The notes under the pieces: generated by a model
What the model saw: only the letters and a program-made list of their open reading frames with translations
Told to the model about the DNA's origin: nothing
Databases searched by the model: none
Program-made: the position numbers and the translations under genes
Shown here: piece by piece, positions 8,824-17,627 of the stretch
Layout: each line of letters opens with the position of its first letter
How positions within the stretch are numbered: position 1 is the first letter of the stretch
NCBI RefSeq assembly: GCF_900095885.1
Contig: NZ_LT615367.1
Location: 2,356,001 to 2,420,000 of the forward strand
Source: Dickeya aquatica
Lineage (GTDB): Bacteria; Pseudomonadota; Gammaproteobacteria; Enterobacterales; Enterobacteriaceae
DNA length: 64,000 nucleotides
Reading direction: 5' to 3'

Positions 8824-9733
8824 CGGTTTCATTCCAAAAAGGGTCTGCAAGGTAGCGGGAGCCGGTGTCGCACAAAAGCGTCACCACCACCGCGCCAGCG
8901 GGTAACGTGCTTGCCAGTTTGGCGGCCGCCGCGACATTAGCGCCGGAGGAAACCCCGACAAAAACGCCCGCCCGGCGAGCCAATCGCCGCGTGGTGGCGT
9001 AAGCCTCTTCGGTGGTGACGGTGATGACGCCATCTTGTAAGGTTTCATCCAGAATGCCGGGCTTGATGCTGCTCGCCATGTGCTTGGTGCCTTCAATACC
9101 GTGAAACGGCGAGGCGGGCTGCACAGCAAGCGTTTGCACCCGCGGGTTTTCCTGCTTGAGCCGCTGGGCAATGCCGACAAAACTGCCAGAAGTGCCCATA
9201 CCGGCAATAAAGTGAGTGACGCGCTGCTGCGTCTGTTGCCAGATCTCCACTCCCGTGGAGGCAAAATGAGTCGCAGGATTGACCGGGTTGTTGTATTGGT
9301 CAGGATAGAAATAGCGCGCCGGATCGGATGCGACCAGAGCTTTAACCGCCAGATAAGCGCCATCAGACCCTTCTAGCGGATCGGTTTCTACAATCACTGC
9401 ACCATAGTGGCGAATGATCTGTTTACGTTCTGCGCTGGTGTTCTGCGGCATATACAGCACCACCTTATAGCCCAACGCTGCACCGATCATGGCATAAGCA
9501 ATGCCCGTATTACCGCTGGTCGCATCAATGATGGTTTTTTCTGGCGTCAGCGCGCCACGCGCAATGCCCTCCAGCACCATGGCTCTTGCCGCACGATCTT
9601 TTACCGAACCGCTGGGGTTCATAAACTCCGCTTTCGCCCATAACGATACCCCGGGCGCAACATTAGAAAATAAGGGCAAGGCAATTAATGGCGTATTACC
9701 CACCTTATCAAGAATAGTCATGATTACATCCAT
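8816..9733 (-). CDS. PLP-dependent cysteine synthase (CysK/CysM family)
   Basis: The 305-residue fold II PLP enzyme replaces the acetyl (or phospho) group of an activated serine with sulfide or a carrier thiocarboxylate. The PLP lysine lies in NPSGSVKDRAA, about residue 45. The substrate loop SGNTGIAYAM and the phosphate-binding GMGTSGSFVG are present. The ATG at 9733 is used for the coordinates, but an ATG four codons later (9721) has a better ribosome site (GGATG). The linked carrier and JAMM genes suggest the CysM type that accepts a protein thiocarboxylate; this specificity is inferred. A 168-bp AT-rich gap separates it from the upstream acetyltransferase gene and could hold an extra promoter. 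Confidence 0.92.
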   Translation of the reverse strand: MDVIMTILDKVGNTPLIALPLFSNVAPGVSLWAKAEFMNPSGSVKDRAARAMVLEGIARGALTPEKTIIDATSGNTGIAYAMIGAALGYKVVLYMPQNTSAERKQIIRHYGAVIVETDPLEGSDGAYLAVKALVASDPARYFYPDQYNNPVNPATHFASTGVEIWQQTQQRVTHFIAGMGTSGSFVGIAQRLKQENPRVQTLAVQPASPFHGIEGTKHMASSIKPGILDETLQDGVITVTTEEAYATTRRLARRAGVFVGVSSGANVAAAAKLASTLPAGAVVVTLLCDTGSRYLADPFWNETDD

Positions 9734-9901
9734 ATGCAGGGTGCATGATTATTATTGGATAAATGATTTTAAAAATAATGAACGATATAATTAGACCAAC
9801 GGTGGTTTATTATTTTTTCATAATCCATACCGAATTAAAGAATAACTTTTTTCGCTGACTATCATTTTACTGCGCAAAATACGACTTCATGGAATAACGC
9901 T

Positions 9902-10867
9902 TTAAATGCCATCGCCATCTTGATATTGGGTATGCAACACCCTCGCCTGACGCACATTGCTATCCGGCAAAACATCCTGCGTCAGCCAAACGTTGCCGCC
10001 AATGCTGGAACGCGCACCAATAGTAATCCGGCCTAATATCGTGGCACCGGCATAAATCACCACATCGTCTTCCACTATCGGATGACGGGGATAGTTCTTT
10101 TGCAACTGGCCGTCATTATCCGTGGCAAAGCGTTTAGCACCGAGCGTGACAGCCTGATAAAGCCGCACGCGTTTGCCGATAATCGCCGTCTCGCCTATCA
10201 CTACGCCAGTACCGTGATCGATAAAAAAACCTTCACTGATTTGCGCTCCAGGGTGGATATCAATGCCGGTTTCGCTATGCGCCTTTTCCGTCACGATTCG
10301 CGCCAATAAAGGGAACCCCAATTGATACAATTCATGGGCCAGCCGGTAATGCATCACTGCATGAATACCAGGGTAGCACAGCAGCACTTCATCTCGGCTT
10401 CGTGCAGAAGGGTCACCCTGATATGCAGCCTGAATGTCGCTGTCCAAACGTTTTCGAACCGCAGGCAAACGCGTGGCGAACTTGCGAATACGCTGTTCTG
10501 CTTCCTGCCATTCAGGTGAGCTGACGCCATGGGGAGTTGGGGTGCCTGCAAGGTAGTGCAATTCAAATGCGGCCTCTTGCGAAAGCGCATCAAGCGCCGT
10601 CCCTAGCAGATAGCCAACGTAGTAATCTTCACCCTCTTTACGCAAATCGGTGGATCCCAATCGCATGGGATACAATACTTTAATCAACGTATCAACAACG
10701 CTATGGACATTCTGTTTTGAAGGCAGTAACCGCTTATTCTGATAATCACTCTGAGAAAAACTGTCACGCCATTGCTGACGGACTCGACGTAATCCGTCAA
10801 CGACCCCATCAAGATGCCAATGATTATCTCTTTGAGAAATAAACATTAATTCTCCTAACTCCGACAT
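9902..10867 (-). CDS. Serine O-acetyltransferase (EpsC/CysE-like)
   Basis: The 321-residue protein should make O-acetylserine from serine and acetyl-CoA, the substrate of the downstream synthase. An N-terminal helical region of about 180 residues precedes the left-handed beta-helix of hexapeptide repeats. Active-site stretches are ETGIDIHPGAQI, FIDHGTGVVIGET, LGAKRF and PRHPIVEDDVVIYAGA. It is longer than housekeeping CysE and closer to the type found in sulfur-island and encapsulin operons. It is the first gene of the minus-strand operon. The start ATG has GAGAGG upstream, preceded by an AT-rich leader. Confidence 0.92.
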   Translation of the reverse strand: MSELGELMFISQRDNHWHLDGVVDGLRRVRQQWRDSFSQSDYQNKRLLPSKQNVHSVVDTLIKVLYPMRLGSTDLRKEGEDYYVGYLLGTALDALSQEAAFELHYLAGTPTPHGVSSPEWQEAEQRIRKFATRLPAVRKRLDSDIQAAYQGDPSARSRDEVLLCYPGIHAVMHYRLAHELYQLGFPLLARIVTEKAHSETGIDIHPGAQISEGFFIDHGTGVVIGETAIIGKRVRLYQAVTLGAKRFATDNDGQLQKNYPRHPIVEDDVVIYAGATILGRITIGARSSIGGNVWLTQDVLPDSNVRQARVLHTQYQDGDGI

Positions 10868-10954
10868 AATGTTTTCCTCTCAAATACACGCTATAGATTT
10901 GGATAAATTGTTTCCTCAATTTTTATGCGTGACTCACCAACAAAACAAATACTG

Positions 10955-10978
10955 TTATTGGCTTTGCATAGCCAATAA
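10955..10978. promoter_or_regulatory. Perfect palindrome upstream of the sulfur operon
   Basis: TTATTGGCT and AGCCAATAA form perfect 9-bp arms around a 6-base spacer, 88 bp before the first start codon of the operon. The position and symmetry suit an operator for a dimeric regulator; the regulator is not identifiable here. The AT-rich surrounding DNA (10868-11090) has no gene. Confidence 0.5.
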
Positions 10979-11116
10979 ATGGTTAACGTACGATGTCTCC
11001 AACTTATTGATAATGATTTATGGTCAGATAGTGTCCAATGACCTTGTCATTTGGTCATGCAGCACCACACACCTCAGCGTCATTTAAGATGGATTAAGAT
11101 GGAGGGATAACAATGA

Positions 11117-11266
11117 GTTAACGCGGTAACAGCGGGTGGCACCCCGCCGCCGCAACTCACCGTCAAGGGCCGCTGGCTGGAAGATCTCGGTTTTAACACC
11201 GGGCAGCCGGTTATCGTCACCGTCTGGCGCGGGTGGCTGGTGATTGAGGCGGCGCTGAGGATCTAA
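11117..11266 (+). pseudogene. SymE-family remnant (C-terminal half)
   Basis: A 50-codon frame bounded upstream by a stop codon and lacking a start encodes PPPQLTVKGRWLEDLGF followed by GQPVIVTVWRGWLVIEAALRI. This is the AbrB-like C-terminal half of SymE-type proteins. Two tryptophans (in WRGWLVI) replace residues that are E and R in the sister remnants at 15223 and 33674. It abuts the damaged end of the IS element. Confidence 0.65.
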
Positions 11267-11284
11267 CTGGTAAAAATGACGATC

Positions 11285-11344
11285 CCGTTTTATTATCGAG
11301 TCCGGTGACCGGCTGAGCGATCACCGAACTCGATAATAAAACGG
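11285..11344. repeat. 24-bp inverted repeat at the damaged IS end
   Basis: Bases 11285-11308 and 11321-11344 are inverted copies with one mismatch (CCGTTTTATTATCGAG is shared) around a 12-base loop. One arm encodes the transposase segment RFIIEF and the other forms its last codons and stop. Confidence 0.85.
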
Positions 11345-12507
11345 CTCATTGCCAGCCGCCAGTTCTGGATCGGCATACTCCATTTTTTCGAGGCCGACTG
11401 TATCGCCAGATAAATCACCTTCCGCACCGAGTCGTCCGTTGGGAATACGTTGCGTTTCTTTATCGCCTGGCGGATAACGCTGTTCAGTGATTCAATGGCA
11501 TTCGTCGTGTAGATGGCTTTACGGATGTCGGGCGGGTAGCCAAAAAACGTATTGAGATTTTCCCAGTGTGTACGCCAGCTTTTACTGATTTGCGGGTATT
11601 TTTCATCCCAGACCGCTGCGAAATCCTCCAGCGCCATTAGCGCCGCTTCCTCTGTGGGGGCACGATATACCGCTTTCAACCCGCTGGTCACCCCTTTGTA
11701 ATCCTTCCACGACACGTATTTCAGGCTGTTGCGCACCATATGGATAATGCAGAGCTGGATGTGGGCCTGCGGATACACGCTGTTTATCGCATCCGGGAAA
11801 CCTTTCAGGCCGTCGACGCAGGCTATCAGGATATCCTGAAGTCCCCGGTTCTTCAGTTCGGTCAGCACATTCAGCCAGAACTTCGCCCCTTCGTTTTCGG
11901 CCAGCCACATCCCCAGCAGTTCTTTTCGGCCTTCGGTGTTGATAGCCAGCGCCAGAAAGACCGACTTGTTTATCACACTGCCGTTTTGTCGGACTTTGAC
12001 AACAATACAGTCAAGATAAACAATGGGATAGAGCGCATCCAGTGGGCGGCTTTGCCATTCTGCCACCTGCTCTTTAACCGCATCGGTGACTTTGGATATC
12101 AGCGAGGGTGACACATCCGCATCGTACATTTCCTGGAACGTAGCGACGATTTCGCGGGTCGTCATGCCTTTGGCGTACAGGGATAAAATCTGGCTGTCCA
12201 TCTGGGTGATACGCGTCTGGTTTTTCTTGATTAGCTGAGGTTCAAAGGTATTTTCGCGGTCACGCGGCGTGCTGAGCTCAATCTCGCCGTCATCGCAAAG
12301 CAGCGTTTTTGACGAGTAGCCATTACGGGTATTAGACCCTTTTTTAGGCGCATTTTTCTCATACCCGAGATGGTCAGTCAGCTCAGCATTGAGTGCTGTT
12401 TCGACGGTGAGTTTGGTCAGCATACGTGAAAACTGGTTGAGGTCTGCTTGCGTTTTAAGGCCTTTAGCCAGTTCAGCCGCAAGGGCTTTGAGTGTCTTTT
12501 CGTCCAT
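11293..12507 (-). CDS. IS256-family transposase
   Basis: The 404-residue protein is a Mutator-type DDE transposase. The N-terminal motif TDHLGYEKNA and the GEIELSTPRDRE segment are diagnostic of IS256 members. Catalytic regions are YLDCIVVKVR (first D), IACVDGLKGFPDAI (second D) and TTNAIESLNSVIR (E). It is nearly full length, but the last nine or so residues (SAGHRTR and stop) derive from an inverted repeat rather than from a normal C-terminus. It may therefore be impaired, and it is probably immobile without a right terminal repeat. Confidence 0.95.
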   Translation of the reverse strand: MDEKTLKALAAELAKGLKTQADLNQFSRMLTKLTVETALNAELTDHLGYEKNAPKKGSNTRNGYSSKTLLCDDGEIELSTPRDRENTFEPQLIKKNQTRITQMDSQILSLYAKGMTTREIVATFQEMYDADVSPSLISKVTDAVKEQVAEWQSRPLDALYPIVYLDCIVVKVRQNGSVINKSVFLALAINTEGRKELLGMWLAENEGAKFWLNVLTELKNRGLQDILIACVDGLKGFPDAINSVYPQAHIQLCIIHMVRNSLKYVSWKDYKGVTSGLKAVYRAPTEEAALMALEDFAAVWDEKYPQISKSWRTHWENLNTFFGYPPDIRKAIYTTNAIESLNSVIRQAIKKRNVFPTDDSVRKVIYLAIQSASKKWSMPIQNWRLAMSRFIIEFGDRSAGHRTR

Positions 12508-12622
12508 ACTTTGCCTGTCTCCGCTGTTGGAGTGAACATATCAAAAACAGGCAATTACACAATTTTAATTACAGTCTCTGCTACACAGAATTATTTACAG
12601 CATTCGTATAGCCCCCTCCCTA

Positions 12623-12895
12623 TTAACCAATTTTATATTTCAAACAAATATCATTTGCTGTTAAATCACCATTAATTAACTGATTATATTCGCTCTCTGT
12701 AATTTCCACTTTCTGTTCTTCAGTTCCCTGAGTTCCTGATAAACAGAAAAAAATATACTGATAATCATTTAATTTCCTTACTCTCCACCAATTCTCGGTT
12801 GAGAACTCGCCATCTGCCAACGGAGTCTTTTCAGGATATGAAAATGATTTCATTGTGTAGTATTTATCCATATCATTCATTTCACTTACCACCAT
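12623..12895 (-). CDS. Probable CdiI-type immunity protein
   Basis: The 90-residue acidic protein starts inside the end of the upstream toxin frame (14-bp overlap), the standard toxin-immunity arrangement. It is AT-rich compared with its surroundings, typical of exchangeable CDI cassettes. I do not recognise its family. The best guess is that it binds and neutralises the C-terminal toxin encoded at 12882 onward. ATG at 12895 is taken; an internal ATG (MNDMDKYY) is an alternative. Confidence 0.7.
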   Translation of the reverse strand: MVVSEMNDMDKYYTMKSFSYPEKTPLADGEFSTENWWRVRKLNDYQYIFFCLSGTQGTEEQKVEITESEYNQLINGDLTANDICLKYKIG

Positions 12896-14911
12896 TGTAT
12901 TTATTCAAATCAATCAACTGAGCATTTGGTTTGTGTGAAAAATCCATTACAGCCTCAGAAATACCACCTGATGTCTTTCCTCCAGGCAACCAAAACTGAT
13001 TTGCGCCAGGTTCGTTCCCTGATGGGATTTTCAAGTTCTTAAGATCTTGTTTCTGAATATAAAAGATACCCGTATTTGAATTACCTAAGTAACCAGATTC
13101 CAATCCCAGTTTTTGCTCTACAACCCTGAGATTACCACTTGATTCTTTTATCAATTTGTCGAACTCAGATTTAGGCATCACAAAACCACTATCAGGACCA
13201 AGAGTTCCATACTTTTTCACATCATCCATTGAGGCAAATCTCACTGCCCCATCGTCAAACTTAGCCAAATGCGAATCTATTTCAGCTTTTGACATGTATG
13301 TTGATGGTTCAGGCCGCTGTCCTTTAGGAGTGTTAACAATCTCATTTATTTTAGATTGGCTTAATTTTGAATCTCTGGCTGAACCACCTGCTTTACCCGG
13401 TAAAGCGACACCAACCCCGGCCCCAGCAAGCCACGCTGCACCCTCGGATGCAACCGCCATACCTTTACCAAACTCACTGGCATATTGGTCTATGACCGCA
13501 TTATCTTTCGCCGTTTCCTGCTGGACAAACCGGGCAACATCCGAGTCGATTCCCTGTAAGAACCCGTTTTCAAGATACGCATTATACGCATCATTTGCGA
13601 CATCTCGGCCAAATGCACAGGTATCAGGGTTGTCCTGACAGGATGCTATCTGTTTCTCTCTGTCTTTTTCTGCCTGCTTACGCGCCGCTTCAAGAATGGG
13701 AGCTATATCCTCTCCCTTTTCTTTGGCCGCTTTCACTTTTCTGTCCAGTGAATACATATCGCTGGACAGGAAGTTATTCTCCACCGCATTGCGCCCGGCC
13801 TGTACCCCCGTGGCTGCGCCGTCCACACTCCCTGAGGCTATCCCCGCCGCCAGGCCCGCTGCCACCGAGGCCAGCGCACTCACCGACTGTTTCTCCGTTT
13901 CCGTCAGCGTGTTGCCGTCACGACCCGGGTACAGCGCCTGCATGATAAGCAGCCGCGCCGCCAGTTCGCCGCCCGCCGCGCCCGCGGCTCCCGCCACCGC
14001 ATCACGGCCCGATACCTGCGCCACCACCGCCCCCACCAGCGCATGGCCCATCGCATTCGCCGCAATGTCCGAGGCCGTGGCGTTCTTCTCGTCCGCTGGC
14101 ATCGTCGCCTGTTTCACCAGTTGCGCCAGATACGGGGCCGACGCCCCCGCCAGCGCCTGTTGCAGGTTGCCGCCGCCCGCCAGCGCCTGCAACGCCGCCG
14201 TTGCTGCCTGCAACCCGCGCTGCACGTCGCTGCCCGTGCCGTACGACGCCATCACCGCCTTGTACGCTGCCGTGTCCGTCAGCGCCTTACGGTAACTATC
14301 CCACGCCTTTTCCTTCTCTTCTTCCGTCTTTAGCGTCGATTCATCCGGCTTCGCCACCTGCCCCCCGGCCGCCTGCGTCGCCCGGATGTCCCCCGCCGTG
14401 CGCACCACCTCCATCACCTGGCCGCCCAGCGCCCCCACCGACTGCGCCAGTTGCAGCCGCTGCTGCTCCTTCTCCTTGTCAAACAGCGGACTCAGCCCGT
14501 TCGCCGCGTGCGCCGCATCCCGGCTCAGGCCCGCCACGTCCTGCTGCTGACCGCCCGGATTGCGGATGACCAGCGCCCCCCGCTCACCGCCGCGTACGTG
14601 GTGCTGGCAGCATTGCCGCCCCGCCCCAGCGACATCAGCGCCGATGGCGCGGTCATCGCCGCCGTCTTCAGCGCATCCATCAGCCCCGGGGCCGTGCTCA
14701 GGCTTATCCCGCCGCCGCTGTGCGACACCGAGAACTCGGCCCGGTTGTCGATATTGCCAAAGCCCAGCGTGCCCGTCTCCAGCCGGTTTTTATCCGCGCC
14801 GGCCGTCGAGCCTATCACCGCGCCGTCCAACTGGGTGTGGTTGCCGACATGAATGTCGTAGCCCCCCTGACCGGCAAACAGCCCGGTCTGCTGCTCGCGG
14901 TAAAATGCCAT
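12882..14911 (-). pseudogene. Orphan CdiA/HecA C-terminal fragment with VENN pretoxin and toxin domain (one frameshift)
   Basis: The reading starts with MAFYREQQTGLFAGQGGYD at 14911, matches the C-terminal part of hecA, and ends in a cassette-specific toxin. A one-base deletion near 14580 breaks the frame: sister copies at 33010 and 35980 read CCCCCTC where this copy lacks the T. After the break, 12882-14537 is open for 551 codons. It contains the DUF637/PT-VENN pretoxin region ending in AGRNAVENN, then about 270 toxin-specific residues including a glycine-rich entry segment and a basic C-terminus ending in LIDLNKYNGGK. The toxin activity is not recognised. No signal peptide or TPS domain is present, so it is a silent cassette unless recombined onto hecA. 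Confidence 0.8.
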
Positions 14912-15017
14912 GCTGCCGCTGACTTACGGCCTCGCCATCAGCTATGTTCCCCGGCAACCGCAGCGGGCGCAGCACGGTTTATTCCCGTCAACGTTACGCG
15001 CAGGTGTTTTAGCATCG

Positions 15018-15088
15018 AACGCATTGACCCGACTGCCGCCGCCAACTGGATCAGGCATTACCCCGGCGGCCTGACGTTCGCCGAGTAA
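15018..15088 (+). pseudogene. 3' remnant of the SymE-like gene (junction fragment)
   Basis: ERIDPTAAANWIRHYPGG and a short tail ending in FAE match the end of the intact SymE-like genes at 23213 and 30433, but the upstream coding part is missing. The fragment lies back to back with the orphan toxin fragment. Confidence 0.6.
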
Positions 15089-15105
15089 CTACACGTTCTA
15101 TCCCC

Positions 15106-15230
15106 GGCCAGCACCGGTTTTTTTGCTTTAGCGCAGGGGGTCGGGCATCGCCCTGACCGGGTGGTTTTGGGGACACGGCCCACTGGCGGTGGCCACAAAA
15201 CATTTCCTGTCCGGGGGTTTAAGTATTTTC
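15106..15230. repeat. Cassette-junction repeat, copy 1
   Basis: This non-coding segment runs from the SymE-like 3' hairpin to TTTAAGTATTTTC. It contains CCTGACCGGGTGGTTTTGG and GGTGGCCACAAAACATTTCC. Near-identical copies lie at 23510-23624, 30727-30860 and 33546-33681, always between a SymE-like 3' end and an immunity-gene 3' end. Confidence 0.8.
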
Positions 15231-15360
15231 TGGCAACCCGCCGCCGCAACTCACGCTGAAGGGCCGCAGGCTGGAAGACCTCGGTTTTAACACCGGCCAG
15301 CCGGTTATCGTCACCGTCGAGCGTGGGCGGCTGGTGATTGAGGCGGAGATTAGGATCTGA
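15223..15360 (+). pseudogene. SymE-family C-terminal remnant
   Basis: A stop-bounded frame without a start codon encodes GNPPPQLTLKGRRLEDLGF and GQPVIVTVERGRLVIEAEIRI. This is the AbrB-like part of SymE-type proteins and is nearly identical to the remnant at 33674-33811. Confidence 0.65.
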
Positions 15361-15374
15361 CCGGTAAAAACAAA

Positions 15375-15403
15375 GATCCCGGCGCAGAGGCTGGGATTTT
15401 TTA
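15375..15403. terminator. Bidirectional terminator between SymE remnant and immunity gene
   Basis: ATCCCGGC and GCTGGGAT can pair, followed by six T at 15397-15402 on the plus strand. The same element recurs after the other SymE-type remnants. Confidence 0.6.
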
Positions 15404-15862
15404 TAAGTCAGTATCTCGTAGCTCATTAATTACATTACATATTGTACCTGATGGAAGAAGCACCTCATTGATTTCTTTTCCATCATCAATACTCCATACC
15501 AAACGATCATTAGAACTCGTTTTCATAAAATAAAGATAATATCCATTATCGCCCATAGCTGTGCATGTCAAATCAAACAACCCATCAATAAGAACATCAC
15601 CGTCGCCAGTAAAATAACTCTCTGCATTCCTATATAGGGTTACTGCATCCACAATTAAATCATTAACAATCAACCCATCCACGGGCGACTTGGAATAAAA
15701 ACCAAACGTAGTTTTTAACTCAAATACATCAACAACATCAAAGATCCTCCTTCCATCAAGATACAAAGAAAACAGTCCATTTTTCCAAATATCACCAGGA
15801 GAACTCCAATGTTCAATAACGTCGAACTGGAGCGCAAAATAGAATGGATCACCATAAATCAT
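15401..15862 (-). CDS. Immunity protein, Imm42-like
   Basis: The 153-residue acidic protein opens with MIYGDPFYFALQFDVIE, WKNGLFSLYLDGRRIFD and VFELKTTFGFYS, a pattern I associate with the Imm42 family of polymorphic-toxin immunity proteins. The start overlaps the upstream toxin gene by four bases (ATGA), so the two are coupled. It should neutralise the toxin of the adjacent cassette. Base composition is far more AT-rich than the flanking mobile module. Family assignment is by eye. Confidence 0.7.
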   Translation of the reverse strand: MIYGDPFYFALQFDVIEHWSSPGDIWKNGLFSLYLDGRRIFDVVDVFELKTTFGFYSKSPVDGLIVNDLIVDAVTLYRNAESYFTGDGDVLIDGLFDLTCTAMGDNGYYLYFMKTSSNDRLVWSIDDGKEINEVLLPSGTICNVINELRDTDL

Positions 15863-16722
15863 TTTATCCTAACCCCCAACTGTTTCTGAATATCACTTGG
15901 TATCTGCTTACCTGTCAGTTTATTTTTTTCATCACCAGAACTACCATTCCAGTGATATTCACCATTAGTCCCTTCAAAACGATGAACATTACCTTGACCA
16001 TCCACAGAGAACCGAACTTCTTTATTTGGATATTGCTTTGAACTTGGAATAGATTGCGCAAAAAGATCCAATGAATCTTTCGGCTCAATTCCTGCGTTAG
16101 GGCGGTTTCCATCACCACCAAGAGTATGCTTAGGATTAGATTTATATTTTAATCCATTTGACGCGATTACTGACTCAGGAACAGGTATTGCGCTTCCTGT
16201 TCCTGATTGCCCTTTACCCGAAGAACCAGCCTTACTTACGCCCCCTGCAATCCCCGCTGCACTGGCGATTCCGGCATGTCCCATGATATTGGCAACTTCT
16301 GCCGAGGTATCCTCAGACCCCCCCAGCAACTGAGCACGGTTCATCAACAAATTGCGCGATGCATCAATATTCGACATCGCACCACGCAGGTTAGCCCATT
16401 CCTGAACCTCCGCCTCAGTCAGCGCACTTATTCCCTCATTCCGCTCTTTATTTTCCAGCTCGGTCATGCGAGCGCTGTAATCCCCTTGCCATCCTTTTAA
16501 CTCTTTTGCCAGGGCAACACACTGTTCTGGTGAGGAACAATTCGCTATCTCATTCTGTAACTTGTCGTACTCAGCCGCGTATTTTTCCCTAACCTCGGCA
16601 CGGCAGGTGGCATTTCCGTTACAGGCAACCAGCTCTTCGCTGCGGCTTTGCTGCTGAGGCTGGCTCAGATGGTTATTCTCGATAACAACGTCATCCGTTG
16701 CGAAGTCAGCCGCCGAACCCAC
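15859..16722 (-). CDS. Orphan CdiA-CT cassette with IENN pretoxin motif and putative nuclease domain
   Basis: A 287-residue product is open from a GTG at 16722. It starts MGSAADFATDDVVIENN, so only the last residues before the VENN-type junction are present. A linker rich in charged residues and two cysteine-containing segments (CNGNATCRAEV, NCSSPEQCVAL) follows, as in many pretoxin regions. The last 100 residues (SNPKHTLGGDGNRPNAG, HRFEGTNGEYHWNGSSGD) look like a small nuclease toxin, but the exact activity is not recognised. It has no secretion signals. The immunity gene follows with a 4-base overlap. Confidence 0.75.
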   Translation of the reverse strand: MGSAADFATDDVVIENNHLSQPQQQSRSEELVACNGNATCRAEVREKYAAEYDKLQNEIANCSSPEQCVALAKELKGWQGDYSARMTELENKERNEGISALTEAEVQEWANLRGAMSNIDASRNLLMNRAQLLGGSEDTSAEVANIMGHAGIASAAGIAGGVSKAGSSGKGQSGTGSAIPVPESVIASNGLKYKSNPKHTLGGDGNRPNAGIEPKDSLDLFAQSIPSSKQYPNKEVRFSVDGQGNVHRFEGTNGEYHWNGSSGDEKNKLTGKQIPSDIQKQLGVRIK

Positions 16723-17372
16723 TTTTTCCCTGTGCAGTCAGCCGGTTACAGCCGGTTTTCCCTGAGGCGTTTTGATACCCGGACACCGACGCCCCGATAC
16801 GCGGTTTTGGCCCCCGACACGCTACCGCCCTGCCGGGGCTTTCGCCTGCAACCCACGCATCATAGCAGCGGCGGCAGCCGCTGCCATCCGGTGTTGGGGT
16901 TCGGTTTGGGGTTTCATCGCAACCCGTGACGGGGCCACAGCTTGCCTGTGGCACCGGCGCGGGGTCTGCCGGTGCGGACGGCACAGAGTCCGCAAGCGAC
17001 GCCCTGCGGCGCTCTGTGGCTCCGACGGTTAAGGTGAAGAGGCACCTGCATGACCACGCCACACCGGGGCGGGGGCGAAGGCTGGCCGGCACGGGAACGA
17101 GCAAGGAGCCTGCGACTGCGAGCCGTGACGGACAGATGCAGCGGGCGGGCATGAAGCCCTTCAGCGGAGGCCCGACGGGCCGACTTCTTCTTTGGGGTGG
17201 CTGTTGAGGATAACGCAAGGGGGAGATATCGGATGACGTCTGGACTCGACGCCGACGCCGGTGTTTCCGGCGACACAAGGCGGCCAGGAAGCCGAAGAAC
17301 GCACACCACCGCCGACAGCGGAAGGCACAGCCTTGCGCACCGCGCCTCACCCGCGATGCCAATGGCGGGGGC

Positions 17373-17400
17373 GCAAGACATAATGCGGATTATACGATAC
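17373..17400 (-). other. dif/pdif-like Xer site, module A, inner copy
   Basis: Read on the minus strand: XerC-like arm GTATCGTATAA, 6-base centre TCCGCA, XerD-like arm TTATGTCTTGC. TCGTATAA, a 6-base spacer and TTATG are the core of pdif sites. The outer XerD arm diverges from TTATGTTAAAT. Confidence 0.45.
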
Positions 17401-17445
17401 GAGCCGCACTACGCGCCGGGAAGGTGCAGTGGGCTTGCCCAGCGA

Positions 17446-17476
17446 GCGTCGTATAATCCCCCGCATTATGTTGAAC
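17446..17476 (+). other. dif/pdif-like Xer site, module A, outer copy
   Basis: Plus strand: XerC-like arm GCGTCGTATAA, centre TCCCCCGCA (9 bases), XerD-like arm TTATGTTGAAC, ten of eleven bases as in known XerD arms. It is inverted relative to the site at 17373-17400, with three extra bases in the centre. Confidence 0.5.
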
Positions 17477-17627
17477 GGCTGACCGGCCAGCCGCCGGGTT
17501 GACACGGAGCACCGCCGCACAACGCGGGCCGGGCGGACGTTTACCCCCGCCCGCGACATGGCATGACGGCAGTCAGCCCGGCGGGCTGTCTGCCGAACCC
17601 GCTCCCGGCGCACTCGCCCGCAGAGCG

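Larger units (their letters stand above)
11285..12579 (-). mobile_element. IS256-family insertion sequence, truncated at its transposase 3' end
   Basis: The 5' end is marked by GAGACTGT (revcomp of about 12571-12578), followed by GTGTAATTGCCTG upstream of the transposase, as expected of an IS256-family terminal repeat. No matching end is present beyond the transposase stop; instead the sequence passes through the inverted repeat straight into host DNA (GACGATCCCG) that elsewhere in the window is the start of a terminator hairpin. No target duplication is visible. Confidence 0.75.
16723..17627. other. Conserved non-coding end of mobile module A
   Basis: This 905-bp GC-rich stretch recurs at 24786-25676. 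Comparing the copies shows indels of 1, 6 and 9 bases, including a one-base change near 17105 (AGCAAGGAGCC against AGCAAGGCGGGAACC). The open frames across it are therefore not conserved and I do not call them genes. Its notable content is a pair of inverted Xer-like sites at 17373-17476. No promoter or RNA gene was recognised. Confidence 0.6.

Noticed and set aside
16706..17362. 218-codon minus-strand frame in the module A end region
   Set aside because: The module B copy differs by frame-breaking indels and the composition is Arg/Pro/Ser/Cys-rich; it is better read as conserved non-coding DNA.
17446..17476. Integron attC-like core GTTGAAC after the inverted repeat
   Set aside because: It fits GTTRRRY by chance; no matching RYYYAAC partner or integron integrase is present. 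The Xer-like reading explains more of the bases.
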